From positions 26,994,658 to 27,058,657 of the forward strand of contig NC_045444.1 in assembly GCF_002776525.5 (NCBI RefSeq): DNA of 64,000 nucleotides, written 5' to 3'. The DNA is from Piliocolobus tephrosceles (Eukaryota > Chordata > Mammalia > Primates > Cercopithecidae). Of the stretch, positions 35,250-46,437 are shown one piece after another. The translations under genes and the position numbers were made by a program. Below the pieces are notes generated by a model, which worked only from the letters and a program-made list of their open reading frames with translations, was not told where the DNA came from and did not search any database. The stretch's first letter is position 1. Every line of letters starts with the position of its first letter.

Positions 35250-35659
35250 TTGTACCCCTGGCTGACAGTCAAGATGGACTCTCTTTGGCTAACATGAGAC
35301 TCTGGAGAGAAAATTAAGTAGCCATGGCAAATAAAAGGGGTTGGTCACATATCTCTAACATGATTCAATACCATAAGGTTTCTTAATTGCGATAATGTTT
35401 TCCTGCAATTAGGCAGTAACTGGTTTGAGAGAATCACTGTCCAAATGACCCTGGTGGACAACCTTACAACAGCTGACTGGAACACCCCTACCTTAAGGGT
35501 CCTGCCAATAGCTCCAATTGGATAGGAGACTGGCCTTACAAATATACTTTCTTGATGAGAAGTTACAGACACTAAGCCAGTTCCATCGGGCTTACAGAGG
35601 CTGCACGTAAAATGTCTTTGTGCTCTATAGTTCACCGTTTGATGTAAAAAGCCAAATTC

Positions 35660-35976
35660 TGACCATGCACAGTGGTTCATGCCTGTAATCCCAGCACTTT
35701 GGGAGGCAGAGGTGGGCAGATCACTTGAGGTCAGGAGTTCGAGACCAGCCTGTCCAACATGGTGAAACTCCATCTTTACTAAAAATGCAAACATTAGCTG
35801 TGCATGGTGGCACACTCCTGTCATCCCAGCTACTCAAGAGGCTAAGGCACGAGAACCCCTTGAACTCAGGAGGCAGGTGTTGCCATGAGCCAAGATCGCG
35901 CCACTGAACTCCAGCCTGGGAGACAGAGCGGGACTCCGTCTCTAAATAAATACATACATACATACATACATAAATA
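35660..35976 (+). mobile_element. AluS-type element in the LTR
   Basis: Full-length sense Alu with 'cacttgaggtcaggagttc', ending in an (ACAT)n/(AAAT)n tail. Flanking duplications 'aaagccaaattc' are at 35648-35659 and 35977-35988 and match exactly. Confidence 0.96.
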
Positions 35977-36227
35977 AAGCCAAATTCCACCTCATTTTAA
36001 TGTTAAAACCCCACCCCAAAGTAAATAGGGGATGTACGTTACATGTATGTTAACTAACTGCACATGCACTAGACTTGTATACTTGTAGACATTCCCCAAA
36101 CCTGATAAATATACATTAAAACAAATCCTGGGAGGTTGAAACGTCACCATTTCCTCCCCTTCTGCACAGCATGTGCTTATGGTTACCCCAGCGGCTACAT
36201 CCCCAGCCTGCAGATCTTTAAACTAAA

Positions 36228-36233
36228 AATAAA
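36228..36233 (+). promoter_or_regulatory. LTR polyadenylation signal
   Basis: AATAAA followed by a T/C-rich stretch, 50 bp before the LTR end. This is the normal position of the R-region poly-A signal. There is no evidence that it is used. Confidence 0.6.
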
Positions 36234-36282
36234 GTTTTCTTCTTTTTCCTTCCTCTGTAAATCTCATGGTTACTTTGTTAAC

Positions 36283-36475
36283 AGAACTGACACAACTATA
36301 ACCCCCAAACCTATAGAAATACTTATCTATTGCAAGCAAGCAAGAAAGTCTGAAACAGTATTAGCAATAGCCATGCAAAGTGCTTCAAGACATTCTCATT
36401 GAACCCCCTGTTCATTTCTGAGAAGCAGACACTATTATTGACCTCATCTTACAGATGAACAAATGGATGCTTAGA
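36283..36475 (+). repeat. Right copy of the ~190-bp duplication flanking the LTR
   Basis: Direct repeat of 35057-35249, beginning right after the LTR 3' end. The sequence beyond it continues into the rest of a MIR, so this copy keeps the original locus context and the left copy appears truncated at the LTR. Confidence 0.8.
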
Positions 36476-36590
36476 GAAGTTGTGACTTATTTAAAAGGAC
36501 ATAGCTATTAGTTTGGCGAGATAGACATAGAAATCAAATTTGTCAAATTCCAGAATCCACAATGTTCTACTGTCTACAGACAAATGATAT
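36370..36590 (+). repeat. MIR element
   Basis: Sense MIR text: 'cactattattgacctcatct', 'tacagatgaacaaatgg', 'gagaagttgtgactta', 'ggacatagctattag' and a tail ending near 'caatgttctactgtc'. It is highly diverged, as expected for a pre-mammalian-radiation SINE. Confidence 0.75.
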
Positions 36591-36647
36591 GCCAAGAGCA
36601 AGAGCTGTTACATGTTTGTAGCAATAAATAGTAATGAGAAAGCTGCC

Positions 36648-37231
36648 ATTTATTTACTGAATGCCTGCCATGTGTGAGAGACTGCTACACACTTCATCTA
36701 CATCATCTTTTTTGTTGTTTTGTTTGGGTTCGGTTTGGTTTTTTGAGACAGGGTCTCATTTCGTCACCCAGGCTGGAGTGTAGTGGGGTGATCACGTCTC
36801 CCAGCAGCTTCAATCTCCCAGTCTCAAATGATTCTCCCACCTCAGCCTCCCAGCTGCATGCTGGACACATGCCACCACAACTGGCTAATTAAAAAAAAAA
36901 AAAAAAAGACTGTAGAAACAAGGTCTATGTTGTTCATCAAGCTGGTCTCAAATTCCTGGGCTGAAGCAATCCTTCTACCTCAGCCTCCCAAAGTGCTGGC
37001 ATTACAGGCCTGAGCCACTGTGCCTGGCCTACACTATCTTCATAAAAACTCACATCAATCTTATCATTTAAGCATTGTTTTCACAAATTAAACAAGAAAA
37101 CAAAACCTTGAAGTTAGCCTATACAACTTGTTTAAGGTTACAAAATGAGTAAATTACAGAGTTAGATTCAGTGTAGACATTTTTGAAAACTAAAGTCTGT
37201 TCTCTATGTAAACTGCTGTGCTGTCCAAGGA
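36648..37231 (+). repeat. MIR element split by an Alu
   Basis: The MIR start ('gccatttatttactgaatgc', 'acacttcatctacatcatct') lies at 36648-36709. The rest ('aaggttacaaaatgagtaaa', 'gctgtgctgtcc') resumes at 37030 after an AluJ. Confidence 0.8.
36710..37029 (-). mobile_element. AluJ-type element with unusual central A-run
   Basis: Antisense, strongly diverged Alu. Flanking duplications 'tacatcatctt' (36699-36709) and 'tacactatctt' (37030-37040) differ at two bases. The central linker carries 17 plus-strand A residues (36891-36907) after 'ctggctaatt', where antisense Alus usually have T-rich text. Confidence 0.93.
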
Positions 37232-37349
37232 ATTATAGTAGTGGCTGTTGAAATTAAGAAAAATTTCTCCATAGTTTAAGAAGCAGAAGATGACATTATC
37301 CTAGATACACCTAACATCTGAGTCAACTATTAGCGCTAAACACTGCAGT

Positions 37350-37780
37350 GGATCATTACAATAGTGTCAACAGCCTTCAGACACTTCACTTCCTCTAGAC
37401 TATGCCAAATTCCTTAATATGGACCATTTATTTTTTTAAAAATCATATCTTTTTAATTTCAATATAATGATTTCAAAATCTCCATGATTTAAGTGAAATC
37501 TTTCACTAAGCACATCAAATATTTAATTTCACCCTCCCTTTACACACAAATTATTGCAATGGCTTCCTTTGCCTCTATGGTATCAAACCAAATTCTACAG
37601 CCTGGCATCTATGCCTTCCATAATGTGGTCCATATTTAATTATCAATCAAGCCTTACATACCACAATTCCAATATAGATCCATCATTTCATTTTTAATAT
37701 TCTCCTTTTCCAAAACTCAACTTCCTTTTATTTCTGTAACTTTGTTAGTCTTATTTCAATTTAGACAAAGTGCTTTGCTG
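37350..37780 (+). repeat. L2 LINE fragment
   Basis: Text such as 'caacagccttcagacac', 'gcaatggcttcctttgcct' and 'acagcctggcatctatgcct' followed by 'tccataatgtggtcc' follows the L2 ORF2/3' region in order. It is highly diverged. Confidence 0.65.
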
Positions 37781-40700
37781 GAATCACCTTTTTAAAAGCT
37801 GGCAATTAGACTTAAAAATTCACAGTGTTTTGTAGCATCTTGTGACCTATCTGGCAAGCCCATAAAAGGTGGCAAAATATTCCCTTACTGACATTAAAGT
37901 ACTGATGTATAATTACCCATTTAGTTTTCTTCTGAGATGCTTTTAGACACTACTTTTGAGAGTTCTTTCAATTATCTCCTTACAATTGTTATATAACTAG
38001 CTATTGTATACCACTCACAAAAGAAAAACTATCACAAGAATGAAATGCTAGTCACAAATATTATTATTTCTCTCTTACAAACATGGTTATGAAGTAGAAC
38101 AAATCTTCTAAATAGAATATTAGGGTATTGGAGAATACATTTTTTAAAATACATCACTAACTGGCTCTCTTTTACTGGGTTTGTCATAACACTGAAAAAT
38201 CACATGTATCTATCAGCAGACCTGATCATCTTTTGGAAGTCTGTGTTGAGCAGATGGTCAAGGTCTATAGCCCCTGTGCCTGCCCATGTTACATTGCATT
38301 TGCTTCTGCTAGCAATGTATGCATTACTAGATCATATTCCACATTTCAGAGACTGAAAACCATTTCACGCTGTTATCATTATTTTCTTCTATTTTCTGAC
38401 AGAAAAGACAATCATGGATTTCTAAAATGTGTATTTGTTTAGTTAAGAATCAGCTTGGCAACACCCTTGGCTTTGGAGGAATTTTTTGGAAGTCATAATG
38501 AATTTCTTTATCACATTTTCATACAGTGGGGGGAAAAATACCTGACACTACCATATGTTACAAGGATTGCAGCCTTAATTTCTCAAGTTCCCTATGCTTT
38601 GCTGGAGAACTTCCTATTCTAGATCCTATAGTGAGCTCTCAAATGACCTTCAATAAGTTTTTCTGGTTTAAGCAGTTTTTCAAATTTTCAAGCAAGTAAA
38701 CTACATTTGAATGCATCCTTTCTTTTGTATTTTAATTTTTAGGGAAGCCATAGGAAATCAATTATCTTGTTACTAAAGGGTGAGAAGCTGTGCATGATAA
38801 ATTATTGTTATGAGATATTTTACCTTTCTTTTACATGGTTCTTTGAACCTGAGGCTATGTTAGATTGAATCAGAATCAGAAATTTTCATTTTTTTTCTAG
38901 CTTTAAATCAAATAAGGTTGCCCTCCTGTATTTTAGCATAGATCATATTTTACCTTCTATTTTGAACTAGCTGTTGTAGTTTTCCCTCCCATTTTCAGAA
39001 TGGTCAAAGTTTTTACTAATATTAGAATGATCCCACATGCATGTGTTAGGCTGTCCAAATCAAATCTATATAATGAACAGGAAAGTGACTCTCAAACTAC
39101 TTACAAAAATGTATTTGGACCAAAATATTTCTCAAGAGTGGAAATAATTAAATATAACATGGAATGAGACCAGTCAACCAAAAAGTATTAGTTTCCAAGC
39201 CTTCTGAATAAGCTTTCACAACATTATTTTTAATAGTGTTTAAGGTAAAAAAAATTCACAGTAACACTATAGAAATAAATATTTTACAATGAAACTAAAA
39301 ACAAATGAAAAGGAAAGGTGTATCTTTATATATACTTTTATTATTTCCTGCACACTGGTGTTTTTGTTATATTCTTATAGATATAATCACAAAACTTGCA
39401 AACTATGTAACACTGTAAAAGTGTTATTATGATTGTGATTGTTTAAGAGAGATTGTTCACAGATCCTTCTGGATTGGTTAATAGCTTAAGTTTGGAGAAT
39501 TTATTTAGATATTTCAAAATTATCTGTTCCATTACAGAAAATTAAAATTTTTGGAATGATGCTTTTACTCATATCAAAATACTGAAAAAATGAAATTTTA
39601 TGACAATTGGATGAGAACTCCTCTTTCTTCACTTATATCCAATCATTTCTTCCCCATTTGCTTTATAGTCATCTAAATTTTGAATATGAGATGGAGAGGA
39701 AAGGGGCAACATATCAGCTTTTTCTTGGTATGAAGGCATTGAGAAACAGGTAAGTGTCTTTATTTCCTGAAATTTTAGACAACAGTGATATGAAATAATA
39801 CACTTCTCAGCCATGCAAGATTGAATATCAAGTAAAAAGTTTCAAGGCCCACTATGAAGAACCTGTGTTAAAACTCAAAAAATAAGCTACTGACACCTAT
39901 CTAGTTGGGGGGAAAAAAATCCATTAAACTAATATGAGCCTAAGAGTGCTTATTTCTTTAATGTTTTAGCAGACTCAGTAGCTTAAAATAGTTTAGGATA
40001 AAATTATCAGTTTCTGTTTTGTATGTTTTAATAGGAACATCTAAAAATTTCAAAAAAAAACCCTATAATTCATTTTCCTCTCTGTTTAATTAAACTTTTT
40101 AAGTTTACAAAAAAACTCAATAAAGGTATGTAATATTAACTGTTTTAGGAATGTGAACTTTCTAAACATTCATCTATATGAGGTTGAATTTCAGATGAAA
40201 GCTAAAATCTGCTTCCATCTTTCTCAGTAGCTTTATTCATATGTAAATGGAGTTTGTGATTTTAGCTGAGGTTCCAAACAATTGTTAAATGGTTCATGAA
40301 ACTTGGGGATAAGCTGAAGTTTCCTTCAATTAGGTAACAGTTATATTTTGACCTTAAAACTTGTCAGAAGGTGTTAATCTATTATGATAATGACTTTGTA
40401 TTATTTCAAAATCCCTATATCCAGTAATTGTTATAAAAATACATTTTAAGTGTTAAAGGCTCAAATAGAATTTTTATAATATAGCTAATTCAGGTAATTC
40501 CAAGCTCATTTTTTAGGGTGGCTTTATCTCACATTTATGTATAGAAAGACTTCAAGTATCTCTGCCAATTGCTCCCCTGAGGTTATCACAGATACACTGT
40601 CCTACTTCTGATTCCATCTTAAAGGTCACTCAAATCCTCTAGAAATACAATTAGTTTCATAATCCTTCCAAGGAATGAGAAAGCATTCTTTCTCTTTTGC

Positions 40701-41633
40701 ATTCTTCTTTCTGGATCTCCAAATCTATGAGGCAATCTGCACAGTGGGGATAAAAGAAACTCAGAAGGTTCTAGATGTGTCTAAATCATTAAGTCATAAA
40801 AAGTTAAGATAAAAATGTGGTAAATTATTTGTTAATGCAATCCTATTTCATCCCAAGCATACAGATGATTCATTGTTCAAAGCCCCAACCAATAGCATGC
40901 AATATTGTAGGCCTATGTCTAGTTTTCACAATAAAGTATCTGGTTAGAAATCTAAATAATCATTTATAATTTTCTTTGATGTGATGAAGATAGTAGTAGT
41001 TACTTTAAGTAAAATCAGTTTTCTTTTCTTTTTTTTTTTTTTTTTTTTGCTTTTAAATCGGCATGCATACTTCAAGGTATTTTACAGAAGTTACCATAAT
41101 TCTCAGAATAACAATCTTAAAAAAGAAAGTAGCCAGGGAGGGAAGTAAAATCTGTAGGAAGAAAAAGAATAATATCAAGTTCTAAACATCTAACATATGC
41201 ATTTGCTATGCTTTTAGTTTTGCAGTGGTGTTTTATGTGCCAGAACTGCTTTTTCTTATTCTGCAATTATAAATCCCAGTGTAGAAATGTAATAATAAGT
41301 TAGCACAGATATTCTAATATAAAAATACATTGGGTTGAATATATTCTAGGTCACCATCAAATGGAAATAATGCCAAATGTATAGTGGCATAATTTGAAGC
41401 ACAATTAAATACAGGATCAATTCCTATCGTTATACTGGTACTGCCATAGCAAGCTTATTAGGATGGGATTCTTTTGAGTCTTCTATGAGTCCTCCTAAGA
41501 TGAGTAAAATGCAAGAGATTGGGTTAACATAAAACCTGTGAGAAATGGAAGCACCTATTTCTAATTTTCATTTTGGGCAGAAGCCCTGATTAAAATAGAG
41601 AATGTTTTTTACCATAGACATTTTTAGTGACCA
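37781..41633. other. Repeat-poor unique sequence
   Basis: The longest repeat-poor stretch in the window (about 3.8 kb). No splice-bounded coding segment, CpG island or RNA gene is recognised. An isolated T-run lies at 41030-41048. Regulatory function cannot be judged from one sequence. Confidence 0.5.
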
Positions 41634-41639
41634 TTAAAA

Positions 41640-41845
41640 AAAAAACATGAAAAATAGTCAGCCGGGCGTGGGGACGGGCACCTGTAGTCCCAACTACTCA
41701 GGAGGCTGAGGCAGGAGAATGGCATGAACCCGGGAGGCGGAGCTTGCAGTGAGCCGAGATGGCATCACTGCATTCCAGCCTGGGCGACAAGCGTGAGACT
41801 CCGCTACAAAACAAAACAAAACAAAAACAAAACAAAACAAAAAAA
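41640..41845 (+). mobile_element. 5'-truncated AluY (right half)
   Basis: Begins in the A-rich linker and right arm ('cagccgggcgtgg') and runs to a tail of (AAAAC)n units. It contains 'gcggagcttgcagtgagcc'. Short flanking similarity 'gaaaaatag'/'gaagaatag' may be the target duplication. Confidence 0.93.
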
Positions 41846-43251
41846 CCCAGGAAGAATAGACAGACTTTATTTTGTATTTATCAGGCCATATTTGTTACAA
41901 AGTCATATGTATTATAGTAAGATTATACAATGAGTTTTTCTTATTTGGACCCACCAAAATGATTGCTCTTAGAATTTTGGTAAATAATACATTTTAGAAG
42001 TTAGAATGTTATAGGGAATATCATTTAACAAATAGTACATTTAAAAAAACTAGGAATCAGACATTAATCGGATATTAAGGAAGCTCCACAGTGTTAGAAT
42101 GATTGGCATTATTATAGAACTATAGTAATTTAGTCATAATCACATAATTTATAACATATTAAGTGAAAGGAGATAGTAATTTAGTTGGTTGCTAGAATAA
42201 CCTTAGTAGTCAAATTAGATACAGAGTACACATTTTGTAGTCTGGGTACAAATTAAAGAGGATTTTTGTTTGAGGAGGAGTCAAAATTATCAATAAAATG
42301 TGACTTCACTTGGTCATTTAAGAAGACAAGAGATATTTATTTTAAAAAATGATTAATTTCCTTATTATTTTGCTGGTACAATACTGCTAAGGCATATGGG
42401 ACAGAATATAAGAAGACTAAAAGTAAATAATATAAGGAATATAAGCATATAGTCTTGTTATTTTTGGTTATTTTATCAAACATATGATAAAAATATGAAA
42501 TTTTGGATAAAACCAGTTTAAGTTCCCTGCTGCAAATGAATATAACATATTAGTAAAACATAACTGTATCAAAAGTATTTAGTATGGTTGATGTTAATAA
42601 TAGTTTTATAATTTTCACATCTTCTACAATATAGCTCTTTCTTACACAGTACAGGAACATTTGTATGTATTTTATTGTCAAAAATGACCTTTTAGAAGTT
42701 ATACCAAGTATGATGTATGGTTAACAAAATAGAGAGCAAAGAAATAGGCTTAATTCTGTTTATTAGCCTTCTTATGAGTAGATCTTTGTAAAAAACTAAC
42801 TTTATCCCTAAAACAAACAATACGGGAGATATTATTTTTTCCCATTTACAAATGAGAAAATTGAGACACAAAGCTTTTATTCCTAATCACTATGCAGAAT
42901 GTCTTTTTATCAAAATAAACCATAAGCCTTTCTTATTTGCCTATAAGATACTTTTTTTTTATAATTTGGCAGTATGGAAATATATATAAAAAATGATAAT
43001 ATGAAGTATAAATAGGATGATCATATACTTAATCATCCAAACCAGGGCACTTCTGAGAATGAAAAGAAGGGTCTGAAAATCTGGTTGGAATAACAGACAT
43101 AAACTAGGCCTATCTCAGGGAATGGAACATAAGGTCAGCCTAGGCATAATAAAGGCAAAATATAAAGAATTTTTTAATACTCCCATGCAAGAAATTTATA
43201 GCAGTTAATTTAATAAAAGTGAATTTATACAATTCTAAATCCAGGTGTAGA
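41846..43251. other. AT-rich unique sequence
   Basis: No gene or repeat family recognised. Confidence 0.5.
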
Positions 43252-43252
43252 G

Positions 43253-43297
<45 letters not shown>
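43253..43297. repeat. (TATC)n microsatellite
   Basis: About 11 uninterrupted TATC (GATA) units, long enough to be polymorphic. Confidence 0.98.
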
Positions 43298-43298
<1 letters not shown>

Positions 43299-43553
43299 AC
43301 ATATTATATGTGTTTATTTAAATTTATTTAAATTATAATCATTTCCAAAGTATTATAGTAGCAAAAATTAGTTGCAGTCATGTCAGGCACATTGTATTAA
43401 ATTATTTGCTTGGAATCCGCTACTCCTCCACCATAAGTAGTTTTAATGATGATGTCTATATCATATTTTAGCAGTGACTTATAAGTAACCCTGGTAAATA
43501 AGCACAATAACTTGTATTAAGTATTTGTTCAGATATTTATATATGCTGTGAGC

Positions 43554-43857
43554 TTTTTTTTTTTTTTTTTGAGACAGAGTTTTGCTCTGTCACCCAAGCT
43601 AGAGTGCAGTGGTGCGATCTCCGCTCACTGCCAGATCCGCCTCCCGGGTTCACGCCATTCTCCTGCCTCAGCCTCCCAAGTACCTGGGACTATAGGCACC
43701 CACCACCATGCACAGCTATTTTTTTTTTTTTGTATTTTTAGTAGAGATGGGGTTTCACTGTGTCAGCCAGGATGGTCTCGATCTCCTGACCTCGTGATCC
43801 GACTGCCTCGGCCTCCCAAACTGCTGGGATTACAGGTGTGAGCCATCACACCCAGCC
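43554..43857 (-). mobile_element. AluY-type element
   Basis: Antisense Alu following a T-run, with 'cctgacctcgtgatccg' and a lengthened central T-run. No clear flanking duplication was found by eye. Confidence 0.95.
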
Positions 43858-44689
43858 AGGTTGGATAAATTTTAAAGATTTCTTAGATATGTATGGGTCC
43901 AGGAATAGTTTCTTGAGAAGCAGTCAGAAACTACGTAAGTGAGGTCCTTATTTACTGAAGAAACTAAAAATACTTCTCTAGAAATAGTCAACAAGGTAAC
44001 AAAAGCAAAGTGTAAAAAAAAAAATACATCTATGGTTTTTCACACTTATCAAGTAAAGTTTTTTATTGATAAATTTGTTCTCACAATACATTTAGTCATT
44101 TTAGTTTATTCATCTCTAGTGGGTTACTCTATTAAACACTGATTTATTGCACTCTGAATATTAGTTGCTATCTTCATGCCATCTCCTCCATGTCTTTTTC
44201 CTTCACTTTGTTATTTTACTTATAAATAATATATCAAAATACATTTATTATTTCCTATCACCTTCACTTATCACAATTTTATATATTTCCATGAGATTTA
44301 TGTGTGTGATTAAAAAGGTATTTGATCACAAACATTGACTTTTTCTTCTTAAGCATATATAGCAATATAAATGAAGCTGGATAGCAGCTAGTTCTGTTAC
44401 ATTTCTCTACATGGGCTTCTGTGTAATATTAAGTTTTAAAGTCAGACTGATCAAAGTCAGATTTTCATTTACTAGGCTCATGGCATTGAATGAGTTAGTA
44501 GTTGTTCAAAGAAATACTTCAACACAAATATGGTATACTAATACCTATCATTTAAGTGATTCAGAGTACCACATTAAATAGGATAATATTAATATATGCA
44601 ATAGTCTTGACACATGTTCAGTTATGTTAACTCATCTCTAATAAATATATTAGTTTATTCAGTGACAATATGCATAGCGGAAAAACTGC
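43858..44689. other. AT-rich unique sequence
   Basis: No gene or repeat family recognised. Confidence 0.5.
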
Positions 44690-44895
44690 AGACTTTTCAT
44701 ACAAGCTTATTTGGGTTTAATCTTGGCTCTGTAACTTCCCAGCTGTGTATCCACGGGCATTTATATAACATTTTGAGCTTTCTATTTGTTCATTAGCAAA
44801 ATGAGAAACATAAAACCATTATCAGAGAATTATTATGAGATTCAGATGAGGCAGTGTATATAAAGTTTTATTACATACATAAAAGACGTTCAATA
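44690..44895 (-). repeat. MIR element
   Basis: Antisense MIR text in order: 'gggtttaatcttggctctgt', 'aacttcccagctgtgta', 'ttcattagcaaaatgag' and 'gaattattatgagattcaga'. Confidence 0.8.
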
Positions 44896-44954
44896 CGAAT
44901 CAGTTCCCTTCTCCTCTCCTTCCACAGAGTATAAACACTGGCCCACAACACACT

Positions 44955-45330
44955 CCTGAAAATTATTCATTCATCCAAGAAATATTTTAGTGTATCTACT
45001 ATGGGCAAGATATTTACATCTATAGCCTGTATCTACGGATACAGTAGTGCCAAAGAAAGACAATGTTCCTACTGTTATGGAATTTACATTCTACAAGTCA
45101 AACCAACAATGCAGACAAATAAGTGAATAAAATAATTTTAGATAGTAATAAGGCCATAAAAAATCTCAATGGTATGATTAAAAATAATTATGTGAGAGGG
45201 AGATGTAATTATTATATTGGGTGGCCAAGGAGAGTGTATCTGAGGAGGTGATATGTTAGCAGAATACAAGAAGGATTCAGTCACACAATAACTTGAGAAG
45301 AGAGAATACTTGGCAAGAAAAAACAAAGTA
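44955..45330 (+). repeat. Probable ancient interspersed repeat, family unnamed
   Basis: 'attcattcatccaagaaata', 'ggatacagtagtgccaaaga' and 'gaatttacattctac' follow the order of a very common old mammalian repeat. It appears to be the other end of the family noted at 27300-28070. Confidence 0.4.
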
Positions 45331-46100
45331 TACATAGTTGGATATTATGATTACAGATTAGACAGATGCACTGAGTTCACCGTAGAGGAATTTGAGTTAT
45401 GTAGAAAAAGAAAATGTAGATGGACTAGACAAACTGTGGAGGGTCAAAGTGAAAAATATATTGTAGGCGAGAGAAAAAATGTATAAGCAGGCTTTTACAT
45501 CATTTAAATCCAATCTATCATACTATAGATGCTTCATTGCAGACTTCAAAATGAAGACATATGGCTTCCGACACCCAAGGACATTTTTTAGCTTATCCCA
45601 AACTGTTATGTGTTAAGCTAAATTTACTTCTACATATCTTTTTAATACCATCCCCATTGTAGGGCACAATCCCATAGAAAACATTAAATGAGTAGTTAAT
45701 AATGTATTTTCATGGATTTTCCTTGTAATGCTTATAAAAGAAAACAATGAAAACCACCAAAATATTCAGCAATAGGAAATATGCTGATTAAACTATGGTT
45801 CTCTCATACAAGGAAATTTTAGACAGTGTTTTAAAAACATGGTACAGGTCTATTTTAAGATGAAAATGTCAACAACAAAGTGAATAAAACATTAGGTTAT
45901 ATAGTATCATGTATACTTTAATGCAATTTTTGTAAAATTATCCACTTCTATTTAGAAACCATCATGTGTGTGTCTGTGTGCACACATGCATGCACAAAAT
46001 GATGGCTACATATCCATTTCTACATGTGGAAAAATATTCAACAATACGATCATTATATGTATCATCAAGGAATGTTTTTTACTGAGTTCTTTAAAAAAAT
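45331..46100. other. Unique sequence
   Basis: No gene recognised. A short alternating purine-pyrimidine stretch with palindromes ('gtgtgcacac', 'tgcatgca') lies at about 45964-45996. Confidence 0.5.
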
Positions 46101-46111
46101 CATCCTATAAT

Positions 46112-46428
46112 GCCGGGTGCGGTGGCTCAAGCCTGTAATCCCAGCACTTTGGGAGGCCGAGACGGGCGGATCACGAGGTCAGGAGATAGAGACCATCCTG
46201 GCTAACACGGTGAAACCCCGTCTCTACTAAAAGTACAAAAAACTAGCCGGGGGAGGTGGCGGGCACCTGTAGTCCCAGCTACTCGGGAGGCTGAGGCAGG
46301 AGAATGGCGTAAACCCGGGAGGCGGAGGTTGCAGTGAGCTGAGATCCGGCCACTGCACTCCAGCCTGGGCGACAGAGCGAGACTCCGCCTCAACAAACAA
46401 ACAAACAAACAAACAAACAAAAAAAAAA
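46112..46428 (+). mobile_element. AluYRa-type element
   Basis: A young sense Alu with 'gtggctcaagcctgtaatc', 'gcgtaaacccggg' and 'gagatccggccactgcac'. The tail contains (CAAA)n. Flanking duplications 'catcctata' are at 46101-46109 and 46429-46437. Confidence 0.96.
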
Positions 46429-46437
46429 CATCCTATA

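Larger units (their letters stand above)
35251..36282 (+). mobile_element. Solo LTR of an old endogenous retrovirus, split by an Alu
   Basis: The element starts TGTACCCC and ends GTTAACA (TG...CA ends). It has a TATA-like 'gataaatata' near 36104 and an AATAAA at 36228. The length is about 700 bp after removing the Alu at 35660-35976 and its duplicated 12 bp. No internal retroviral genes are present on either side, so it is a solo LTR. The family is uncertain. Confidence 0.65.

Noticed and set aside
35345..35824. 159-codon minus-strand open frame
   Set aside because: It joins antisense Alu sequence to LTR sequence. The C-terminal half is plain LTR and the N-terminal half is the common Alu-derived peptide, so it is not a gene.
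41030..41048. Possible Alu at an isolated T-run
   Set aside because: No Alu sequence follows on either side. The T-run stands alone and was left as a simple repeat.
43253..43297. Regular short repeats that could suggest a CRISPR-like array
   Set aside because: It is a pure TATC microsatellite with no spacers, in an obviously primate genome.
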